Positions 1 through 12,900 of a stretch of 64,000 bases of DNA are shown here, in pieces. Position 1 is the stretch's first letter. Every line of letters starts with the position of its first letter. This DNA comes from Gordionus sp. m RMFG-2023 (Eukaryota > Nematomorpha > Gordioida > Chordodea > Parachordodidae), in assembly GCF_954871325.1 (NCBI RefSeq), contig NC_088775.1, positions 49,949,561 through 50,013,560 on the forward strand. The letters run 5' to 3'. Below the pieces are notes generated by a model, which saw only the letters and a list, made by a program, of their open reading frames with translations, was not told the origin of the DNA and did not search any database. Made by a program: the position numbers and the translations under genes.

Positions 1-89
1 AGCGATGAACCTTAATCGTACAATACTTCATTGTGATATATCAAAATATTTTTATGACAGTAAAAGTGTTTATAAATTGAAAACAATCA

Positions 90-257
90 ACATCGTTCAG
101 CTCTCACGCCCTTGCCTTCTTTAAAGAGCTGGGGAAACGGATCTCTACTAGGACCGAAGATCCCAACGAGGGTTACTACCTACGCCAAAGATTAGCCCTC
201 AATATAATAAAATCCAATTACCTCAGCTTCATATTCTCAATGACTGATACCCCCTAA
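90..257 (+). pseudogene. RLE-type LINE, C-terminal fragment
   Basis: An open stretch of about 50 codons ends in TAA at about 257. It matches the last block of the RLE-LINE proteins seen elsewhere in this window: a helix like FFKELGKRI, then a Gly-Tyr-Tyr-x-Arg-Gln-Arg block. The same block is found at 45496-45670 and, on the - strand, near 61445-61600. In this family the segment lies after the PD-(D/E)XK-like endonuclease. Nothing recognisable of the reverse transcriptase precedes it, so it is a 5'-truncated copy or one cut by the window edge. The following 250-660 is AT-rich with no gene; around 430-490 it carries a few degenerate CTATAAA units like those of the 2480-3375 satellite. Confidence 0.6.
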
Positions 258-659
258 TTACTTACAATTTATATCTAAATTTTATTCATTAATTAATATT
301 GAATTTATGATTTTATTTTTATATTTAGTATTACATAAATTACTAATATCTTATTTTATTTACTATATGTGTAATATCAAAAAATTTAATAATATCAAAA
401 AAAATTAACAAGCAATATCAATGTTATTCTATATAAATGACATTTTTTATTATTATTTTCTCTATAAAAGTTTCTCTATAATTGTTGAATGTTTGTTACT
501 AAAGACCATTTTAGAATGTTTAAAGTAATAATTTAATTAATTTTGATAAAATTTTTTTAAAAATTATGGCTGAATTTATTTTAAGTAGTCGAAATATTCA
601 GTTACTATTTTATGATTTTTACCTATTTTAAAAAGAGAAAATATTTAACAAAACAATCT

Positions 660-1960
660 ATTGGAGATGTATTCAATTCCATGTGGATGATGCAGTGGGC
701 ATGCCAGAACTAAGACGGAATACCTATATTCCACAATCAAAAGAATAACCATGTACCAGAGATTACAGATATCGAAACAAGAAGAGAGCTAAATAGAATT
801 AAACAAGAGGTATCTAGTTGCCAATCTCTGCCCTATAATATAATGGCCGATTCAAGCAATATATCCATGGACGCCATTGGAAAGAATGCCCAGTTGTTCC
901 TTAATTAAAAGGAAAATTCAAAGAAATATTCAAAGGAAAATACGCTAAGTAGGAAGAACGCCTGTCCCGTGAGTCTGATTGACTTGGTCATACTAATTAA
1001 ATATCATTATCTAATAATAATGAGCAATTTTTGTTATATGATAGTGGTCATCGTGATCACCGATGTATCATATTTTCAACCATCAAAAATTTACAGTTTT
1101 TATTAACATGCGATAATTGGTAAAGAGATGGCACATTCAAGACATGTCCTCCTCTCATCCATAAAATATACACCATCCACAAGAGAAACATAAAACCATT
1201 ATCCCGACTATTTATGTTCTGATGGCATCACATCGCCAACAAGATTACTTTAATATTTTCAATCAAATAAAAAATTTCCAAATTTTTTTAAACCCTAAAT
1301 TCATCATGATCGACTTTGAATTAGCAGCGTTATCTGCTTTTAAACAGTCGTTTCCACTACTGCAATGTGCGGGTGCCTGTTTCATATGTCACAATGCATA
1401 TGGCGCAAACAAATTTTGCTAAGTACATAAAAATGTTAATGTAAATGGCATATGTACCAGTTGAGGATGTAATTTATAGATTCGAGGATGTGCGTCTGAA
1501 TTCTATCAAGAAAATAGGGATATTCTAGCCTCCTTGATAGAACACTTTGAAGAGACGTGGATTGGAAAAATGATAGCGATGGAGGAGAAGTCGCCAATAT
1601 TTAGAATTTTTCTATGGAATTTCTACGAATCGACACTATCTTGTTAACCGAATACCAATAATTCTGTAGAGGGATGGCATCGAAGTTTTTAGTCTCATAT
1701 AAGTTCCCATCATCCAACGATCTGGAAATTTATAAAGAGTTAGTAATTATATTAAATTATAAATTTTAATTTTTAGCTCTCAAAGACGAAGATTGCCTGA
1801 ATTGTTACAAATTAACAATATTCTTAAGGACTATTGGCTCCACTGTCAAAGAAAGAATATCGCGAAAGATCCAAAAGGATTTTTCTAATTGTTGAAGATT
1901 TTCATTCAAAAACCATGCTGAATTATTTAAGGGCTTTATCCCACCATATTCATTTAAATG
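660..1960 (+). mobile_element. Decayed MULE (Mutator-like) DNA transposon
   Basis: Broken reading frames give blocks typical of MULE transposases in the right order: a His-Asn-His-Val-Pro stretch near 730-760; an open piece at 1222-1422 with the metal-site region IDFELAALSAFKQSFP followed by a Cys/His-rich piece; then VPVEDVI at about 1458; and NNSVEGWHRSF at about 1653-1690, followed by HHPTIWKFI. The last corresponds to the strongly conserved 'VEGWH' block of MULEs. Several frameshifts and stops separate the blocks, so it is dead. No clear terminal inverted repeats were found. Satellite-like CTATAAA units lie on both sides (about 430-490 and 2480-3375) in the same orientation, which could be old subterminal repeats. 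From 1960 to 2440 there is only AT-rich sequence. Confidence 0.7.
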
Positions 1961-2479
1961 TTTAATTTAATCATATAATTATTTTTTATATTGGTATATA
2001 ATTTATACTATGTTTATTTGGATTTTTTATGAATAAAAATTTATTTGATATTTCGAAATGAATATTGCTAAGCTATTATTTAGTAAATTATCTAGGTTTA
2101 TCTTATAAAAACTTCTTATACAAATAGTATTAATCATATTCTTTAAGTTACATTGCCAAAGTAACTTTTAACAACACTATTTTATTTTGTATTCTTATCT
2201 TTAAAAATAAATTTCGTAAAATTCCTTACAAATCATGTCAAAATTTTGTTACCATTAATTCATCTAATAATCGAAGTGCAAAGATAAGCAAATAATTTTC
2301 TGTGCCAATTGTAATAATTTAAAAAACCCCCAAATTATTCGCTTATATAAGGTAATTCTAATATTTAATATTATGTCAAATACGCAATTTTTTTCCCCTA
2401 TGACTATGTGGAACCTAAGTAATAATTATACAAAAATGTTATATATTATATAGATATTACATTTTTTACAAAATAATCA

Positions 2480-3375
2480 TATTCTTTAAATAAAATTCTT
2501 TATAAAAAAATTATCTTAAAATACATCTATATAAAATAATTCTATAAAATACATTCTTTATAAAATAATTCTCTATAAAATACATTCATTATAAAATAAT
2601 TCTCTATAAAATACATTCTTATAAAATACATTCTTATAAAATACATTCTTATAAAATACATTCTTATAAAATACATTCTTATAAAATACATTCTTATAAA
2701 ATACATTCTTATAAAATACATTCTTATAAAATACATTCTTATAAAATACATTCTTATAAAATACATTCTTATAAAATACATTCTTATAAAATACATTCTT
2801 ATAAAATACATTCTTATAAAATACATTCTTATAAAATACATTCTTATAAAATACATTCTATAAAATACATTCTTATAAAATACATTCTTATAAAATACAT
2901 TCTTATAAAATACATTCTTATAAAATACATTCTTATAAAATACATTCTTATAAAATACATTCTTATAAAATACATTCTTATAAAATACATTCTTATAAAA
3001 TACATTCTTATAAAATACATTCTTATAAAATACATTCTTATAAAATACATTCTTATAAAATACATTCTTATAAAATACATTCTCTAGAAAATCATTCTTT
3101 ATATAACATTATCATTCTCTGTAAAATCATTCTCTATAAAATCATTCTCTATAAAATCATTCTCTGTAAAATCATTCTCTAAAATCATTTTCTATATACG
3201 ACATTTCTATAAATGGCATTCTCTATAATTGTTTGCTCTATAAAAATTTCTCTGTAAAATATTTCTCTATAAACGACATTCTCTATAAATATTTTCGCTG
3301 TAAAAGTTTCTTTATAATTGTTTTCTCTGTAATAGTTTTCTCTGTAATAGTTTTCTCTGTAATGGTTTCTCTTTA
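2480..3375. repeat. 15-bp tandem satellite with degenerate flanks
   Basis: The core, about 2602-3082, is roughly 32 nearly identical copies of a 15-bp unit, TTATAAAATACATTC. One shortened unit near 2855 shifts the register. Both sides grade into diverged 14-17 bp units such as TTCTCTATAAAATCA, up to about 3375. Because 15 is a multiple of 3, the - strand reads as an open frame with a five-residue repeat; this is not a gene. The outer units resemble a second array at 34169-34490 with the form TTCGCGATAAACGACA. From 3385 to 3909 I see AT-rich sequence with a weak remnant of a GGTTC-rich hAT-type element near 3470-3570. Confidence 0.9.
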
Positions 3376-3909
3376 AGGACGCGATACCATATATACTATA
3401 TCAGGCCTGCATGATGTTCTTTTAAGTGTCATATTATAATATTTAGTATTTCTATTTTATACAAGAATCGGGAAAAATGGGTTTGGAGTTTTAAATGTTT
3501 TTAAGTTCAGTTTTTACAATGGGTTCAGAAAAATGTCCTGAATTCAGGTTTGCCTTAGAACTCTGTAAATTAAAAAAAAATATTATGACCAACTTTTAAA
3601 AGAAAATTTATGAATTATAAGAAAATATAAAATTTCATGTTCAATTATTTTCATCAGTTACAATAATATCAAAAATAGTCACCTAAATATTTTCGCCATT
3701 TTATTTAAAAGATAATATTTTTTTGCTTATTCTGTAGCATTATTTATATGAATTCTATAAAAGTTTTGATTATTTTATTAATTTTATATAAAAATTGGTT
3801 CCCTAAAATTTTATTTAATATTTTGTTTATATTAAAAAAAATGGTCAGTTTTTATTTTAAACCTTGGCTCTTATTCCATTGACTTTAAATCAAAATTTTT
3901 CTTATTTAG

Positions 3910-6900
3910 AAGAAATATTAATGTCACCATGTGCAATCTATTGGTCTATTAATAGCGCTCTATTCGCTTATGTTCAAATAAATTTTTCTTCAGTACCTAA
4001 ACAACCAATTATTGAATATGGAAGTAAAGAAAGGATATACCCATTGGTCAAATCTGTCCCATATCCTAAAGTTTTATTTTTCATTAATATATTTATAATC
4101 TAATATCAAAGAATTTGCAATAATAATAAAAATAAAAATGATCATAATTAAATATACAGTTTTATAAATATAATTATTATAGTTACTCTTAAATATCTAT
4201 TCGAATGAAATTTTATAGGTTGGCCATGCAAATCCAAGTTTCAAAATATTCGTGGTTGACCCATTGGAGCCATTTAAACAAATATCATTAAATATATCTG
4301 GGCTTAAATTTGATAGAAAAATGTAATTAAAATAATTTATACAATAATAAGTTGTTTAATAAGAAAGATAATTATAATCATTTATTAGGGTTGCCAGATT
4401 GCATAAAAAATGGAAAAATAGAAATAATTTACACTCCCCCCTCCCACCGCCCAATAAATAAATATAATAGGCCCTTAAATTACCATATAATAAAGATTCG
4501 AATAGTATTTTATATTTTTATCTTGTAAAATTAAAAAAGTCGGTTTGAAATACTATTTTAAAATGAAACTTAGCAAATCTAGAATGATATACTACAGTTA
4601 AATAATTCACTTTAAGTTTGGAAATTACTTTACAGTGTAAAAAGCTATATATTAGGAATATGTAATTCTAGTTATTTAAAATTATATAGTTTCACCAAGA
4701 ATAAGATGATCCATTTTATTGCTTAGAATCATAACGCTCATTGTTATATCTACTCTTTTAAAAACATTTTCCCTTTTTTCGGAGACCATTTTTTGTTAAA
4801 ACATTTATAATTCTATCAAAATTTACCGGCATTACAAACTAAGTAAATTAAGTAAGCATGCAAAATGACCTAAAATTTATATAAATTTTTTAAATATGAA
4901 AAATAATTCCTAAAATAATAAATAAATTGTGTAAAATGGCAAAAAAGCCTCAAACATGTAAAATTACAGAAAAATAAAGAAAACGCTGCAAATTGGTAAA
5001 ATCATAAATAGGCATGAGAAAAGATTTTATAAAAATACGCAAAACAGAACAGCACTCAAAATAACGCAAAAAGAGAGCAAAATAAAACAAAATCAAAGCA
5101 AAAAACGCAAAATATTGTCAGACATTTAAAATTTAAAAAAAATTTGGCGAAGTTAGTTACTTATGGATATTTTAAATAAATATTTGGTATGATTTCAACT
5201 ATAATGTTGAATTCACAATTTGACATTGGCCATAATCGTTATTTTGAAATTTTTTTATTTTTTTGACAAAAATAGTTAAAATGTATAATTTAAATTTTTG
5301 GTATGATATCAGTGATAATTTAAAGTTACAATTGTAATAATCGTATTTTAAAACTTTTATAATTAAAAATGATAATTTGGTATAATCTAAATGACAAAGT
5401 AATTCATAAAGGAGAAAATTTTTTTTATCGACATTTTAAAGTTTTTAAGTATTTTGACGATTTCTAATATATTTTATTAAGATTTGATAATATAATTCAT
5501 TAAAATAATAATAGTCATAATTATTTATACAGAATATTTAACTTTCAAAACAATATAATTTTTGTTTCCCTCAGCAGGCCCATGTATAGGATACCTCTTC
5601 TCCAAGTCTGGCTCACTCGATCCACAAAAAATTTCTTCCTTAAAAAATAAAATATTGAAAAAAGTAATCCTATAATAATTTTAACCTATTATAAACCTAT
5701 AGAGATAAGTAATATAAGATATTATTTATGAAGTAGTTTTTTATGGTTTGCTTTTCGGGCTCGACCAGCCTTAGTAATATCTCTTTTGCTACTATGATTT
5801 CCATTAAACGATGTTATACAGTATCATCATTTCCTAATTAATGACTAAACTCAAATAGGTTCTTCTAAATTATTTATTTTTAATATTTAAATATGTTATA
5901 ATTTTAAATTAAAAACTAATTAATTTATTTTAAAATCAGTTTTTATAAAATATAAATTCTTCTCCAAAATATCGTGAGAAATCATAAATTATCTTAGCTC
6001 GTATTTTAGCAGAGTAAAAAATCATGGCAACCGTTAATAAATATTTAAATCATTTTAAAACAAGTTTCTTTTCTTATGATTTTTGAATAAACGAATTATA
6101 TAGAGTGAATGAGAAAAAAAGAAAAAGAAGTAAAGGAAATAAAAACGGTACAAATAGCTCCTACAAAACTACAAATTTTAAAATTATTGATGAGTCATCT
6201 ATTTTAAAGTATAATTTATTGCTAATCATAATAATAATATTAATACCAATCAGTCAAAATTATTTCACAAATTTATTATGGATTGATGATGGCTCATTAA
6301 TTATTGAAATAATGGATCGTCAACAGATAAGAAATCATCTAATTTTATGTAAAACTAAAACTGGCCAATGTAAATCAGTTTTCAAAAGAGATGCATCATT
6401 TTATGTGGTGCCAGGTTGGATAGATAACGAGCATATGATTTTGGAGGGCATTGCCAATAAAAGGGATTTCCATTATGACATTCATTTACATTCATCCAAA
6501 TATGAAACTTTTGCCAAATTTAATTCTTTCCATCCTAATGTTAAAAAAATGATCAATCTAAATAGCCAGTTGAAGCATAAAAGTCAGATCGATTTAAGTT
6601 CATTAAGCTTAAACAAGAGTAAAAATATGATCAATATTTTAACTATCCTACCTTTAAGACATGGAATAGATCAATATAATCAAATTGCTCGTGTTACTAT
6701 TAATGTAAGTTGTTGATAACATAATATATTTAAAAATAAATTTTGCTAGGCATTTCTAAAGTGACAATATTATCTCATCCATCCAAAAAAAATTGCGATT
6801 ATTCCCCTCACCCCCCACCCCCCCCCCCCCCACCCCCAAAAAAAAAAAATTTTTTAGCAAAGAAATGGGAATCGAATTTAGCAAAAAGTGGGAATCCAAA

Positions 6901-9900
6901 TATAAATTAACAAAACTATTCGTCACCTCTATTTTCTCTTACCCCTATCATTTAAATGACAATCTTGTATCATACCCCCCGCCTCCATAGTAGAAGAAAA
7001 TTAATTAGAATTTTAGGTTGTTTTTTGTAAATATTTGAGTTTTTTGAAAAAAAAATCCCTCTCTCAATTATAAGATACTTAACAGCTCGAAAGTCTAATC
7101 ATCCTTTTAAATTTTTTGTATTATTTTTTTTATATTGACAATTAAATCAAAAATAAAATGTAACCAGTTATATATTAAATTGTTAATTTATTTTTGTATT
7201 TTTTAAAATGTTTATTTTATTATTTTGGATTTTTTTCTGAAACACAAATAATGCAATTTCATAAGAAATAAAATAAAAGATATGTATACTTCCAAAATAT
7301 ACTTCAAAAGATTGGTACGACTTATTTAAAGAATTTAAAAACACACAACCAAGTTTAACATCATCACAAAAAATATCACAGTTATTAACAATAATAGAAT
7401 GTATACTTATAAAATACTGGTAAATTTATGTGCACCTTCATATAGAAGGGGGTAAGGAGAGACCAATTGCATTGCCTCAAGAAAGTTAAATGCAGCCTAG
7501 AAAAATTATAACCAAATAGAAAAAGAAGCTCTTGCCATCATATTTGGGGTTATAAAATTCAAAGAATTTATATATGAAAAATGTTCACATTAAAAACATC
7601 CAAGAAAAGATATACCAACAACATCTACTGTCAGAATACAAAGATGGGCTTTATTATTAGTAGGTTGCCAATATGAAATAGAACTCAAAAGTAGTCGACA
7701 ACTAGCCAATGCTGATATGCTATCTCGATTACCTATACAGAACCACAATTCGAAAGAAGAAATACTAGATTGAATATAGGTGGGAGAAAAATACACCATT
7801 AAATGCAAGTGAGATTGAAAGAAAAACAATGCAAGATGATGTACTCTCTAAAGTATACAAGATATGCAATAGATGGATGGCCAATAAACTATGCATGTTT
7901 AAAGGAGTATAGCCAAAGGAGAGAGGAAACTACAACAGAGAGAAGTTGTTAACTGTGGAGAACTAAAATAATAATACCAAAACAATACCGAAACAACGTA
8001 TTAGACATGATGCATCAAAGACATATTGAAATGATAAAAATGAAAATGAGAGCAAGACAATACGTGTGATGGCCTAATATAAACCAAGATATAGAAACAT
8101 GGTTCGAAAAATGTAGAGATGCCAGGAACAACACGATATGCCTCAAAAAACATCAATTCAAACCAAAAGCCTGGCACCGAGTACATATTGATTATACTGG
8201 ACCATTTCAAAATTATTATTGGTTGGTAGTGATAGATGTTAACAGTTGCTGGCCAGAAATAGTTCCCATGACTAGTACTACAACGAAAGCACTATAAAAA
8301 TATTAAGAAATATCTTTGCCAGATTCGGATTTCCTAAAATAATCATTTCTGATAACAGGCCACAATTCAGTAGAGAATTCAATGATTTTTGCGAAAAAAA
8401 TGGAATACAAATTAGTGCACGGAAGTCCATACCATCCTCAAAGGAAACGGGGGAAATTTAGAAACAAGTTTGGCTATTTTTATCGGAATATACCAGGGAC
8501 AGAAAATGAAAAAAGTCCTGCAGAAATAATACTAAAAATTAAACCTAGATGATTGTTAGACCAAATATTCTAACGGGGGAACAAAAAAGAGAAGTAAGAA
8601 TACTACACTCAAAAAATTTGAGATAAATAAAAAAGTGTGGTCGTGCATTTACAATAATAAAGAAAAAAAATGGGAAAAGGCCATTTTTAAAAAACTTACT
8701 CGAATCACTATGATATGAAGTAATTATAAAGGGTAAAACGATTATATGTCATACTGATCAATTAAGAAAAAGAAACTAAAATTATTAACTGAAGAGTACG
8801 AAGTAGAAGTGAGAACCGAAGTAGAAGAGAGAACCAGAGATAGTAAACAATAACGATGAAATGAACCTAAAGGAGAGGGAGGAAAATGATACAAGTCAAG
8901 AAGCTAAAGGAAGTATTACACAAAAGTTAGAAACTACAAGTCAAGATTGATATCTGAAAAGAATACGAAAGAAACCAATTAGATTGTTGATAAATGTTTG
9001 TATTAAATTGTTTATTTTGTATTTTTTGTAAAATGTTTATTTTATTATTTTGGATTTTTTTGTGAATTTCAATATACAAAAAAAATGCTATCATATAAGA
9101 AATAAAATAAAAAATTATACTTCAAAAACATACTTCAAGAATTACATCAAATATATATATACTTCAAGAATTACTTCTAATAATATATTTCAAAACCCAT
9201 ATTCAATTCTTTTTTAAATTAAACAATAAGAAGAATGATATTTAAGATTGCATATTAATCATTTATATTTTGTTACTTAATATCTCTTTATTTTTGCTTT
9301 TAGCATCCTTCTTGATAAATATTTTATTTTAAGATAGTAACTAATAAAATTTCAACAAAATTCAGAGGCGAGATTTTGTTTTTACCACTAAATAAATATC
9401 GCTGAGTTTTTTAATAAAAAAAAATAACTAGAATTTGGTTTAAAATAAGGTCCATTAAGAGTTTTTTGGTTCTAGTTTGTACCTAGATCTACATATATAC
9501 ACATTGAAAATTTTTATAATCCTTAAAGTATATAATAATTTTTGAAGACACAGAAAATGGGACAAGCTCGTATTGAATACTTGACTAATGGGGATTACGA
9601 TGTAACAGAATTATCAGGATTTGACATCAAAAATAGAATTTTGTATTATATAGTAAGTCCTGCATTTAAATCGAGTGCCAGGTATATTTACACATTAAAG
9701 ATTGATTCAAAGCCATCTTCTAATCAAAGTATATTATATATAACCAAATTTATTTATTTTATTTTTAAAATTTAGCTGAATCTTGTTATAGTTGCTCAAG
9801 TGGGGTTAAAAATTGCGATTTCTATTCACCATTATTTAGTGCTGATTATTCATGGGCACTCTTTTGGTGTTTGGGTCCAATCGTACCCACTGTGACTTTG

Positions 9901-12900
9901 CATAAATTAATTGCAGATGTAGACGAATATAAAAAGCATTATAATATAAGCCCATATGAAAAGAGTCATAAACTTATGAATACAAATCGATTCCCAAAAA
10001 AATATAATGCGACAGCAGTAAAAGATTCTATCTACATAATTTTAAACAACACTAAAATGAAGCAAATTATATTTGGTAAAGCTTTGCCTTCAACCATATA
10101 TATGGAAATTTCTTTGGCAAATTACAGTATGTAATTTTTTTTACAAATTTTGCTTTATAAAATTAAAATATTATTAAATCACTTGAAATTATTTTAGCAC
10201 TTCCTGCTAAATTACTATTGCCTCCAAGTTTTAAAGAAAATGGTTTAAAGAAATATCCTCTAATGGTAGAAATGTAAAAAATTATAATTTATAAAAAATT
10301 CAATTATACTTAAATAATTATTAAAAAATATATTATTAATATCATTTACATTTATTTTTAATATCCTGGTTATTATTTCTATTTTTAGAATAATTTTTAA
10401 ATAAATTGATATAGATACGGGGGACCCCAAAGTCAAATAGTGGATTCACAATTTAGTATCTCTTGGAGTACTTTTCTTTGTAGTCATTATAATGTTGTTA
10501 TAGCTATGATTGATGGAAGAGGAACGGCTCATAAAGGTAGGAGCTATATGGTGGGAGTTTATAAACGCTTAGGTGACAAAGACTCTATGGATCAGATTTT
10601 TGGCATAAAGTAAATAAATATAATTTAACGGATTCCTTATTTACCAAAGATTGTTATTTTATCAATAAGAATAAGTAATAAGATCATTATTATAAAAAAA
10701 TATTTAAAATATGTTTTTATAATTCATATCAAGAAGAGAAATAAATTTTAATTAATTATTTCTTAATTATCTGGATCATTTAATTATTATAGGCATATTC
10801 TAAAGAAATTTCCTCTCATTGACTCTCATAATATAGCCATATGGGGATGGGTAATACATATTTTTAATAGTATTATTTTAATTTTTTTAAATTTTTCCCA
10901 TATATGACATAAGAATTACAAAAGATTTTGACATTCTTAGGAAAAATGTGATCAAAAATCTCTCTTCTTTAAAAAGAAATCATTAAAATTTTCTGATGAT
11001 TTTCTTCAAAATTTCTTTTTTTAAATCTAATTTTTGTTATGTTGATTTTTTATATTTAATCTTTTAGTAAGGTTTTAGACTAAGGCCTGGAATTATTTTT
11101 TCTATTAAAAACTAGATTATTATATTTTGTATCTTTTGACATGAGGCCATTTATTATTGTTCTAAAATTATGAGCTCAAAAATTATGGGAGTCAACGTTA
11201 AAAGATATTTAAAAAAGTAAATAAGAATAGTTTTTAGTAATAAAAATTAATCATCATAGGTTTTACCCTATTACATTTCGTTGGCAGAGGATTATAGTAT
11301 TCAATTTGTAATATTTGTAACTGTAAATTAAGCTTTTAAATTAATTTAAATGTCGCATTTTCAATAAAGAAGAAAACATTATAAATTTTCTTTTATACTG
11401 TAAATTATTCTAGACTACCTATTATATTTTTTTTAGAAAACATGTTTTTACTCTTACACAAAGTCGAGTAGGATAGAAGATGATACTAAATTAACAAAAT
11501 TAAGTTATATATCAAAAAATTTTACAAAAATTATTCGAGATCTGTAATTAAATATATTTTTCCAAGCATATTTGGTTTGAATAAATGATTGGAATATATT
11601 TTGATAAAACTCAAATGTCATAACTTTTTTTTGCTCGATTTGATAATATAATCTTGAATAGCTTAAATATTCTTATTATATAATTTTATCCATAAAAGTC
11701 AAGAAGCGTTATTAGCAAATGGAGTTGTATATTTTTTTGAAACTATTACAAAAATAATCTTTATTATTAAGTTTAATAAGGAGGAAATATATTACATGAT
11801 TTTAATAATTTGAAAGAAATACCCAAAACGTCTTTGATGAAAAATGGGCTGCAAATTGAACCTTTGAATGTCGCACCCATGATAATTAGTATATATATTT
11901 GTATATACATCTTTTGACCAAATACCTTTAGCTGCAAAGAACAAAATGTTATTTGTATTAGCCTTTCTACACCAACGGCCAAGTAATCCTGTGGTTTCTT
12001 CAGTTCATTATGTGGCTCAGTTTTATAACTTTCATTTTACTCATTTTCCAAATTCATAGTGTTTTTTTTCAATATATTGCAAATGGACACTTTATGTATA
12101 AAGAAACTAGGTTACTAAATAAAGATTAAAAACACATAAAATATATTTATGTAAATGTAATATTATATTATGTTAATAATTAACTAAGCGTAGGTGATTA
12201 AAATATTTTATGCCTTATAAAAAAAAATTTAAAGTTAAGAAAGTAATTTTTTTTATATATGATTATAATATTTTATTTTTGAATTGTTTTAAACTATGTC
12301 TGGCCTAATTTCTGATATTACCATTTTTAGTATACATGAAATGGCTTGGGTTAGTAACTTTCTCTTGTTTTATATAATTTTAATTTGATATAAGAAATAA
12401 GACACAGATATCTTCGTTGAAAATCATACTGAGACTGACACTATCTGGATAAATTTTAAAAAATATAAAAAATATTGATAATTTTTATTACCTATTTTTA
12501 AAATTTTTTTTACCCGGGTGAAATTTAACCATTGGACTCCGGCTATAAACGGGCCCCCATATCCTTGTAGGGTTATGAACTAATATATTTTATAATTTAA
12601 TTTTTTTATAAGTCATATGGAGCCTTCTTAACATCCTCAATTTTAGCAAAACAAGATAGTTTGGGACTTATAAAATGTGGGATCGCTGTTGCACCTGTTA
12701 CTGACTGGCGATATTATGGTAAATTCATTATAAAAATATTATTTTTTAAATAATCCGTTTTATTTTATGTAATTTTGTATAGAATTTTAAAAAATGAAAT
12801 TTATTTGAAAAATGTTATTGTAAACTTCGTGGGAACAAAATATAGATTCTCAGAAGTACATATTTCCCCTTATATATGACAGTGTAGAAAAAAATATTAT

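Noticed and set aside
2542-3080. Two long open frames on the - strand with a five-residue repeat (Met-Tyr-Phe-Ile-Arg)
   Set aside because: A by-product of a 15-bp satellite; the unit length is a multiple of 3 and contains no stop, so openness says nothing about coding.
6105-6253. Possible N-terminus of a type II membrane protein: basic head, then a Leu/Ile-rich segment
   Set aside because: Exons 1 and 2 of the same peptidase lie upstream, and the phase of exon 2 joins exactly at 6254, so this is intron sequence that happens to be open.
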